From the NCBI GenBank assembly GCA_036146215.1, contig JAYYJN010000142.1, positions 1 through 6,838 of the forward strand: a DNA stretch of 6,838 bases, given 5' to 3'. Made by a program: the position numbers and the translations under genes. Of this stretch, positions 1 through 5,741 are shown piece after piece (the stretch's first letter is position 1; each line of letters opens with the position of its first letter). Under the pieces are notes generated by a model that had not been told where the DNA came from, did not search any database, and was given only the letters and a program-made list of their open reading frames with translations. The stretch is from UBA7805 sp036146215. GTDB lineage: Bacteria > Planctomycetota > Planctomycetia > Pirellulales > UBA7805.

Positions 1-613
1 AATCCGGACGGTCCGCAAACAGCAGCCCGGCAAGTTTGCTCCATTTGACAGGTATCGATTCGCCATCCAGAACAAAATCGACATGGTTTGGTGTAACCCC
101 AGAAATCACACCCTCCACATAATCGATTGATTCACCTTTTCGAACTGCCAGTCGATCACGGCCGCGTGATTTTTCGAGCAAGCGATTCCAGGCCTCGCCC
201 ATCGATTCATCGATATCGGTCCGCCGGACCGACCGAATCAGTGCCAGGGGAACTTTTTGCGACACGCCAGTTGTCCAAACCACCTCAGCCTCATCTCCCG
301 AAAGGCGAAACGACCCGGCCAGCAACTCAGAGCGATCCACCAGTTGGAGCGCATATCGAGTTTCCGTTGAATCTGAGGACGGTGCAGGGGAGTCTGTAAT
401 GAAGACTTGCCCCAACCTGGAAAGAGGAATCTTCTGCTCTCCCGTCTTTGCCTCAACATCCGAGAGGACGATGGCGTCTTGTGTCCATGCGACCCATTTT
501 CCGTTTTGCGTATCGCCATCCAATGAACGCACCACCACCTCAGGTGCCACTGCACCGAACATGAGCGTTTCGCAGCTGAGTGTAATTAGGAAAAAAAACA
601 TCGGGGCCTTCAC
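1..613 (-). CDS. Secreted beta-repeat protein, N-terminal part (NPCBM-associated-like), truncated by window edge
   Basis: An uninterrupted minus-strand frame of 204 codons runs off the left edge, so only the N-terminus is present. I chose the GTG at 613 because it lies 4 nt after the upstream stop and adds a lysine before the hydrophobic stretch (VKAPMFFFLITLS). An in-frame ATG at 601 with GAAGG about 5 nt upstream is the alternative. The N-terminus looks like a signal peptide, possibly cut after GAVA near residue 23, although a Cys-Glu pair interrupts the hydrophobic core. The mature part is beta-rich and seems to hold three related units, each ending in a hydrophobic 'IPL/VPL/IPV' step and an L-x-x-[V/L] strand: about residues 26-72, 84-135 and 160-202. 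Units starting 'V-R-x-x-D-G' resemble the front of planctomycetal proteins that carry an NPCBM/NEW2 carbohydrate-binding-like domain further on; that domain would lie outside the window. It is probably the last gene of the operon visible here. Function is unknown. Confidence 0.75.
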   Translation of the reverse strand, partial: MKAPMFFFLITLSCETLMFGAVAPEVVVRSLDGDTQNGKWVAWTQDAIVLSDVEAKTGEQKIPLSRLGQVFITDSPAPSSDSTETRYALQLVDRSELLAGSFRLSGDEAEVVWTTGVSQKVPLALIRSVRRTDIDESMGEAWNRLLEKSRGRDRLAVRKGESIDYVEGVISGVTPNHVDFVLDGESIPVKWSKLAGLLFADRPD

Positions 614-617
614 AACG

Positions 618-1706
618 TTACTTCTGCTCTCGGGCTAATTCACGGAAGTAGGCTTCAATCACCTCTCGGTAGTGTGCAGGAAATTCCCGACTCAACTCCT
701 GCATTGCCTGCTCCCGCTCTTTCGGCGGCAAATCTCCCCAGCCTGCCGTTTTTCCGATTTTCTTTTTGGTCACCTGTCCCGGTCCTTTTCCACCCATCAA
801 ACGACTCGCGTCTGCCGGTCTTGTGGGTGCACCTGATGGTGCGATCGCCTGCGATTGGTTGGCTTGTTTTTGCGATTCTTCTTCAATCAATTTATCAAGC
901 ATCCGTAAAACCTCATCTTCCGTCTTGAGTACATGGTCCCCGGTGCGACCCATGCCCAATTGCTTGTGAATCTGCTTCATTCGTCGCGAAATGTCATCCA
1001 GCGAGCCAGCTTTTAATTGTCGAAGATCTTCGAGCATTAAATTTCCGAGGACGGCGTATCGTTCCGGAATTGATTCGGAATGCTCCTGCAGCCACTCAAG
1101 CAATTCCAATGCCGACTCTTTTTCTGCCCGCTGGTGATGAATCGTGGCGCGCGCGAATGCGTAAGATGCGGGATCTAAAATGTTTTCCGGCTCGATACCC
1201 TCGAGCAGCGACAACGCCTCCGCATGTCGCCCCTGTTGAATCCAGCCTTGGGCTATCCACAATTTTAATGCGTCTTTGACAAAAATTGGGGTCGCTTCAT
1301 CCTCGAGTCGTGCGAAATCCACTGCTTCTCCGTCACTGAGCCGCATGGTCTCAGCCCATTGCAGTGCCTCCGGATGAATCACGCCGATCGATGCTAGCAT
1401 TTTGCTCAGCCGCTCGCGGGAATCAATGACCGTTGCTTTTGGATCCCACACCGTGAGCACTTCACGGGTTTGTCTCTCGCTGAATCCTTTTTTCTTGAGG
1501 TACAGCATCCAGCGCTTCCGGACCATCGCTTCCGGCGGAGGTGCCATGAGCTCTATCGATGCAGTGATCAGGGGCTCCGGTTGAGCCTGTTCACTGGCAT
1601 CGCCAGGGCAATACAGCAGTAATATTACCGGTAACCACGAGAACGTCGTGATGTGATCTCGCATCTTGGGCGAAATCATTCGACAAGCTTTCCAGTCGAT
1701 GCGCAT
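618..1706 (-). CDS. Secreted helical-repeat (TPR-like) protein with conserved C-terminal 'GWG-LPP' module, hypothetical
   Basis: This is a 362-residue product if started at the ATG at 1706, which lies 13 nt after the upstream stop and has GAGG 11 nt before it. ATGs at 1679 (GGAAAG 8 nt upstream) and 1664 would give shorter signal peptides; an ATG at 1763 would overlap the previous gene by 44 nt and is less likely. A hydrophobic stretch (WLPVILLLY) followed by PGDA-SEQ looks like a Sec signal, so the protein is probably exported. Residues about 138-210 form paired amphipathic helices (ALKLWIAQGWIQQGRHAEAL and following) like TPR repeats. Next come a GRTG turn near 253, an acidic helix EDEVLRMLDKLIEEE (263-277), a Gly/Pro/Ala-rich spacer, and a C-terminal module with GWGDLPPKER (322-331) and FPAHYREVIEAYFREL (342-357). 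From memory, similar LPP...REQ...FP-x-x-YR...Y modules recur in uncharacterised planctomycetal proteins next to Bat-type genes. No catalytic motif is visible. It is probably a scaffold or adaptor of the envelope complex, which is inference. Confidence 0.85.
   Translation of the reverse strand: MRIDWKACRMISPKMRDHITTFSWLPVILLLYCPGDASEQAQPEPLITASIELMAPPPEAMVRKRWMLYLKKKGFSERQTREVLTVWDPKATVIDSRERLSKMLASIGVIHPEALQWAETMRLSDGEAVDFARLEDEATPIFVKDALKLWIAQGWIQQGRHAEALSLLEGIEPENILDPASYAFARATIHHQRAEKESALELLEWLQEHSESIPERYAVLGNLMLEDLRQLKAGSLDDISRRMKQIHKQLGMGRTGDHVLKTEDEVLRMLDKLIEEESQKQANQSQAIAPSGAPTRPADASRLMGGKGPGQVTKKKIGKTAGWGDLPPKEREQAMQELSREFPAHYREVIEAYFRELAREQK
1688..1693 (-). promoter_or_regulatory. Possible ribosome binding site for an alternative start at 1679
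   Basis: GGAAAG on the minus strand sits 8 nt before the ATG at 1679. This is better spaced than the GAGG (1718-1721) that precedes the ATG at 1706. If it is used, the helical-repeat protein starts with MISPKMRDH and has a more typical signal-peptide length. Planctomycetes do not rely strongly on Shine-Dalgarno sites, so it does not settle the start. Confidence 0.3.
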
Positions 1707-1719
1707 GGCGGGAGCATCC

Positions 1720-3387
1720 TCAGCGATTGTTTTCCAGTACGATATCGCGGGCAATTTTCTCAATCCGCCTTTGACGATCTGCCAGTTTCTTCAATTCGGG
1801 CAATAAATCTGCACGGGATGAGCGTCCCGTGAGCACCACTTCCTGATAGCGGGCCGTACGTCGATTGACCCGCCATTGCAATGACCGAATCATCTTGAGT
1901 TCCGCCAGCATATCAACCAAGGGGGGATCGGTATTGCCTGCCTGGCTTTGATTAGCAGCCTCCGCCTTCTTCCGTTGCGCTTGATCCTGTTGCGATTTCT
2001 CAATTGCACCGATAATTTCCTCAAGCGACTCGATAATGTCTTCCATAATCTGCTGTGTAAGCGGACCGGTATCGGCACGATCGAGTCGCACCATGACCAA
2101 TTCCATGTCCTCGCGCAGTTGCAATGATGCCTCGGGGAGCGCAACGGCCGATCCCTCATTGCGGAACAGCACGAGCGTTGCATCGACGAGGCCGACAATT
2201 TTTGACTGTTTTTCACTAAGACGATTGGCATCCATCTCGAAACTTCGATCACGGGCATCGACCACTGTCTGGTCGAGCGCGACAGTCTCGTCATAGACAC
2301 GTTTCTGGAGTCGAAGAATTTTGCGAAAGCGTGCCTCCAGCAGCGCTAGAACCCGTTCTATTTCCTCCTCGCGGAGTTGTCTCAATATCTTTTCGAGCTC
2401 GGCTTTCGCTTTTTCTAAAGCGGCAATGGCAGCAAACTGTTTATCTTTTGCTTTTTCTTTTTTGGCCTGTTTTAGATCCTCGATTGCGGAACGCATTTGC
2501 TTGCGAGCCTGCTCGACCGCCTGCTGGGGGGAGGGTGCCGCTTGTGACTCTGGTTGTGTTTCAAGCTTTGCGGAATCCTCCTTATCCCGTTTGCTGGATT
2601 GTTTACCGGACTGCTTGTTTCCGGGCTGCTTGCTTTGCTGTTGTTTGTTTTCAGATTTATTTTCGCCCGATGGATCTCCATCTTTGCCACCAGAAGATTC
2701 TTTCTCACCCCCTTTCTCACCCTCTGATTCTGGTTTTGATTCCGACGGCGACTGCGACGATCCCTCCGGGGGCGTGGTTGCCTTGGCTTGTTTGTCCGCT
2801 TGTTGCATCTTCTTGGCAAGCGACTCCGCCTGCGCGGCAAGCTTTCCCTGACGGGGCACCAGACTCTCGAGGCGATCCATGCGCTCGGTTTCCGCCTGGA
2901 TTCCTTTTTGCATGCGGATCATTCGACCGATTTCCTTGATGTAGCGAGCAATCTTCTGTTTTTCAGATTGACTCTGACTTTGTCGATTTTCGGTAAGCAG
3001 CAACGTTAAAAGTGCCTGCAGTTCCGTTTCCACCGCACCTTGGTTGGAGAGTATTTCATCGACATCGGAGATCAGAATCGAATCCTGACCAAGCAGCGCG
3101 ACGACCTGATTAAATCGCTGCAAGGCATTACCCTGATTCATCTGAGAGACAGCTTTCTCTAAAACGTCTGCCCGCTCGGGATCCGTCTCGCGCAGAAAAT
3201 CTGCAAGATCGGTGATGTTTTTCTTGAACCGCTCGTATTGATCGGCCACTTTGGTCTGTTCCACCACGAGCCGGTCGGTCTCGCCTGCGGCCGTGGGAAC
3301 ATCTGCACCGCTGGCAACTTGTACAGAGAGACTGATCCACAGCAATACGCTCAGCACTGCCTGAAGTTTTCTTTTGAGTTTGGACAT
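1720..3387 (-). CDS. Secreted coiled-coil protein with charged low-complexity linker, hypothetical
   Basis: 555 residues, with the ATG at 3387. GGGAG lies 10 nt before the start and GGAG only 1 nt before it. The N-terminus MSKLKRKLQ is basic, followed by a hydrophobic core and VASGA near residue 28, a convincing Sec signal peptide with no further membrane helix. Residues about 35-195 are helical and coiled-coil-like. Residues about 195-292 are a Ser/Glu/Lys/Gln/Gly/Pro-rich linker. Residues about 293-372 form a strongly charged coiled coil, and 373-555 are further helices. A helical motif Q-x-x-[V/I]-x-x-x-T appears three times (Q160-T167, Q361-T368, Q504-T511), and a fourth copy lies in the neighbouring 752-residue protein. 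The region PPLVDMLAELKMIRSLQ (from about 488) resembles a block I recall from planctomycetal hypothetical proteins. Only 13 nt separate its stop from the next gene. A periplasmic structural partner of the DUF4175-like protein is the most likely role. No enzyme motif is seen. Confidence 0.9.
   Translation of the reverse strand: MSKLKRKLQAVLSVLLWISLSVQVASGADVPTAAGETDRLVVEQTKVADQYERFKKNITDLADFLRETDPERADVLEKAVSQMNQGNALQRFNQVVALLGQDSILISDVDEILSNQGAVETELQALLTLLLTENRQSQSQSEKQKIARYIKEIGRMIRMQKGIQAETERMDRLESLVPRQGKLAAQAESLAKKMQQADKQAKATTPPEGSSQSPSESKPESEGEKGGEKESSGGKDGDPSGENKSENKQQQSKQPGNKQSGKQSSKRDKEDSAKLETQPESQAAPSPQQAVEQARKQMRSAIEDLKQAKKEKAKDKQFAAIAALEKAKAELEKILRQLREEEIERVLALLEARFRKILRLQKRVYDETVALDQTVVDARDRSFEMDANRLSEKQSKIVGLVDATLVLFRNEGSAVALPEASLQLREDMELVMVRLDRADTGPLTQQIMEDIIESLEEIIGAIEKSQQDQAQRKKAEAANQSQAGNTDPPLVDMLAELKMIRSLQWRVNRRTARYQEVVLTGRSSRADLLPELKKLADRQRRIEKIARDIVLENNR
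2512..2805 (-). repeat. Low-complexity linker coding region (Ser/Glu/Lys/Gln/Gly rich)
   Basis: This segment encodes residues about 195-292 of the 555-residue protein. Composition shifts to S, E, K, Q, G, P and N, with short runs such as KQQQSK and GKQSSKRDKE. No hydrophobic core is visible, so it should be disordered. It separates two coiled-coil halves. The skewed composition leaves several other frames open here, which explains spurious open frames on both strands. Confidence 0.8.
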
Positions 3388-3440
3388 GCTCCGTCAACTC
3401 CCGATCCGCGACCGCGTTCTCCCCCGAAGGCCGATGCCCC

Positions 3441-3446
3441 ATTATA
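3441..3446 (-). promoter_or_regulatory. Candidate internal promoter, -10 element TATAAT
   Basis: The minus strand reads CCGTTATAATGGGG in the 72-nt gap (3388-3459), the longest gap in the window. TATAAT is a perfect sigma-70-type -10 element and would put transcription start near 3434, about 47 nt before the ATG at 3387. The -35 region 16-18 bp upstream (GCTCGA and neighbours) is a poor match to TTGACA, and the TG of an extended -10 is incomplete. It could allow extra expression of the three downstream genes. The match could also be chance. Confidence 0.3.
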
Positions 3447-3459
3447 ACGGGCTGACTGC

Positions 3460-5718
3460 CTATTCGAGCAGGTCTTTTTTCAACTGGTCTTTCAACTGCT
3501 GTTCCAGGCGTTTTCTTTGCTCGAGCGTCTGCTGTGACACCCGCTGCTGCGCGTCGATAATTTTACGCAAATCGGCCAGGACCTCATTGAACCGCTGTAG
3601 TTTAAGCATGTTTTCCAGCACCTGCTGCATCTGCTGGAGTATCAATCGAATATCACCCCGGGCTCCCGATAGCGGAGTCGAAAACGAATCTCCATCGATA
3701 ATTTTTCCCCGAATCAATTGCAGCGACTGCTCGAGTTCGGGAAAAGACTCAGATGAAATGCGCCCGAGCGGATCGATAATCCGGCCTCCAATTCGCTGCT
3801 CAAGTTCACTCAGAAAAGCAACACGATTATTCCGGAGTTCGGTCAGAATTCGTTCAAATTCGAGTGCCACATTTGCGGTCTCATGCCGCATGCGATCTGC
3901 AGACTCTAATGCCGACTCAATCCGCACCATGCGAATCGAATCTCTTCGGTCAATCGCAGAATCTTCGCTCAATGAATCCGTATTGATCAGTCCCGAATCG
4001 AGTCTGGCAAGAGAATCCTCCATCCGCTGCGCTTCCGAGAAAATTGTTTCCATCCGCCGCCGCAGAATTTTCTCCCGCGATTCCAATTCTGCGCGCAACT
4101 GACTTTCCGTAACGATTTTCAAGCTGTATTTTGCACCCTCGCCATAGGTCGGCGTTTCGCGGAGATCGCAAAAATCACGAGCTTGTACCTGCAGACTTAA
4201 TGTTTGGCCCGGTTGCAACTTGAGCGGTTCGATCTCAAAAGCGAATGGATTCTCGGCTTGCCACGTGCCCTCGGGTGGAAGCGCTACGGGTAAAAACGTA
4301 TCCTCGTCACGGTCGACTGCATACACCACACGCGTTTCGGCAACACCATAGTCGTCACGAACGCTGCCCTGTAGAGGAATCACCGCCATGGGCGTGATTG
4401 ATTTGCCGATACCTACCGGACCGACATCGACTTCAGGAAGAGCGTCTGGCAAAGTGCGGAGGATCAGACGAACGGGGTTTACATTTTCGATCTTATCTTT
4501 GTCGAGAAGGCGAAAATCAAGCCTCGTATCCTGGGTTATCGCTGCCAGATCGATATCGATGGTTTCGGCGTTCTCCCGATCGACCTCAATATGTTGTTCG
4601 CTCGCTTCACCGCCTATCTCGGATCGGCGAAGGATCGCCCTCAAAAGTGGCTTGTTCGATTGCCCGACTAGCTGGACCCGGGTCCCTCTTGGGATCGGTT
4701 CATTGAGCCGCACTGAGCCGGTTTCCGGGGGCATTTTTAGATAGTCAGGAAAGGTGTAATGCAACTGAATATCGACCAGTGCGGGACTTTCGACCGCTTC
4801 GATTCGCAACCCATCAATGCGATCCGGCTTACTGAACAACCGTCCGCTGCGTGCGACAATGGAAAGCGGCGTTGAGGCACGGACATTTTTAAACACATAC
4901 GCGTATTCCTGATCGCTGTCGCGACCGGGAATTGCTGCCTTTAAACGGGTCATGCCCACCCGCCGAGTTCCTCCATCGACAGTGTTAAAAAGAATTTCAA
5001 CCCGCTCGGGAAGTTCGTAAGCAAGATCAGCCCGCACATTCAGAGAAACCTCTCCGCCTCGAGCAACTTTTTTGCGTCGCACTCCGTCCTCGCCGACGAC
5101 AAATCCCTCCACTCGGATTTGCGTCGCACGCGGCCAACCCACATCGCGGAAAGTTAAATTTCGGGCGGCCCAGATCTGCACTAACGTCGGTTGAAAAAGA
5201 AAAAAAATCAGAATCGAGATTGCGAGCGAAGACGACCATACAAAGGATCGCAACAGTGGACGAAAATTCAAAATCCGCTGCGGACCGGTGAGGGGAAACA
5301 GCGATTCCAATTCGTGACCGACATGCTCAAGTAGTTGAGGATCGAATTCCCGATTTTCTTCGTTTTCGCCAGTTAATTGAATGATCGTGAGCAGGCGTTC
5401 TTGCAGGACCGGATAATTCCGTTCGAGCAGCAGGGCCATACTGCTGTCGGGCAAGGGCACGCCGAGTCGACTCAGAGAAAATCGCCAGACCACCCACAGT
5501 TCGATCGGAATAAATATCGAAAGCAAGGCAATGCGGATTTTGATGGTCGGCTCCCAAAGCCAGTCGAGGGCGAACGAACACCAGAAACCGACGGCCAACA
5601 TGGTGCAAAGGATCGCTAAACTTTGGATCAGGATGTGGCCACGGATTCGGCGGCGGAGTTGCGAAATTTCTACCGCCCATCCTGGCGTCGCTTGGTTATT
5701 TTGGGTCACCGTTGCCAT
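3460..5718 (-). CDS. DUF4175-like membrane protein with three TM helices and C-terminal coiled coil
   Basis: 752 residues, with the ATG at 5718 preceded by GAAAG at 6 nt spacing (5725-5729) and lying 23 nt after the upstream stop. An amphipathic basic segment (LRRRIRGH) leads into TM1 (about 29-50), TM2 (about 62-80) and TM3 (about 158-176). Between TM2 and TM3 lies PLPDSSMALLLERNYP...QERLLT, a pattern I recall from large planctomycetal DUF4175-type proteins. Residues about 195-535 are beta-rich, with Ig-like sections including VDIQLHYTFPDYLKMPPE (about 316-332) and a RDDYGVAETRVVYAVD strand pair (454-469), where D-D-Y-G is typical of the family. Residues about 538-752 are a long coiled coil ending in LADLRKIIDAQQRVSQQT (714-731), which matches a motif in the adjacent secreted protein. 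By topology the beta and coiled-coil parts should be outside the cytoplasm. It has no recognisable active site. It is probably a core envelope component of a Bat/MoxR-type gene cluster. The family name is from memory and the function is unknown. Confidence 0.9.
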   Translation of the reverse strand: MATVTQNNQATPGWAVEISQLRRRIRGHILIQSLAILCTMLAVGFWCSFALDWLWEPTIKIRIALLSIFIPIELWVVWRFSLSRLGVPLPDSSMALLLERNYPVLQERLLTIIQLTGENEENREFDPQLLEHVGHELESLFPLTGPQRILNFRPLLRSFVWSSSLAISILIFFLFQPTLVQIWAARNLTFRDVGWPRATQIRVEGFVVGEDGVRRKKVARGGEVSLNVRADLAYELPERVEILFNTVDGGTRRVGMTRLKAAIPGRDSDQEYAYVFKNVRASTPLSIVARSGRLFSKPDRIDGLRIEAVESPALVDIQLHYTFPDYLKMPPETGSVRLNEPIPRGTRVQLVGQSNKPLLRAILRRSEIGGEASEQHIEVDRENAETIDIDLAAITQDTRLDFRLLDKDKIENVNPVRLILRTLPDALPEVDVGPVGIGKSITPMAVIPLQGSVRDDYGVAETRVVYAVDRDEDTFLPVALPPEGTWQAENPFAFEIEPLKLQPGQTLSLQVQARDFCDLRETPTYGEGAKYSLKIVTESQLRAELESREKILRRRMETIFSEAQRMEDSLARLDSGLINTDSLSEDSAIDRRDSIRMVRIESALESADRMRHETANVALEFERILTELRNNRVAFLSELEQRIGGRIIDPLGRISSESFPELEQSLQLIRGKIIDGDSFSTPLSGARGDIRLILQQMQQVLENMLKLQRFNEVLADLRKIIDAQQRVSQQTLEQRKRLEQQLKDQLKKDLLE

Positions 5719-5741
5719 GGCAAGCTTTCAAAAAAATTTCT

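Noticed and set aside
238..555. Minus-strand open frame of 105 codons, and plus-strand frames at 127-399 and 399-638
   Set aside because: The edge-truncated frame from 613 to 1 is open throughout, has a signal peptide, follows the upstream stop by 4 nt and has normal composition; these others are shadows of it.
841..848. Palindrome GCGATCGC, like the cyanobacterial HIP1 octamer
   Set aside because: Single copy inside a coding region; HIP1 would be frequent. Chance occurrence.
1605..1664. Possible lipoprotein signal (LLLYC) in the TPR-like protein
   Set aside because: Tyr before Cys does not fit the usual [LVI]-[ASTVI]-[GAS]-C lipobox; a normal signal-peptidase I site after PGDA fits better.
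2472..2840. Minus-strand Arg-rich open frame of 122 codons
   Set aside because: Frame-shifted reading of the low-complexity linker in the real gene, with an unnatural Arg/Asn/Pro bias and no start context.
2321..2939. Two overlapping plus-strand open frames of 176 and 202 codons
   Set aside because: Both are antisense to the low-complexity and coiled-coil region of the 555-residue gene. Composition (Cys/Ser/Phe or Pro/Leu rich) reflects the skewed opposite strand.
3128..3442. Minus-strand open frame of 104 codons that starts at the candidate -10 element
   Set aside because: It overlaps the signal-peptide end of the 555-residue gene in another frame, and its polar composition shows no structure.
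3374..4102. Plus-strand open frame of 242 codons rich in Ser, Arg, Cys
   Set aside because: It lies wholly antisense to the coiled-coil end of the 752-residue gene and the gap after it. Its Ser/Arg/Cys bias is what antisense reading of Glu/Leu/Arg-rich codons gives, and it has no recognisable domain.
5719..5741. Seven-T run on the minus strand between two genes, as a possible terminator
   Set aside because: No GC-rich hairpin precedes the T run, and the downstream gene starts within 23 nt.
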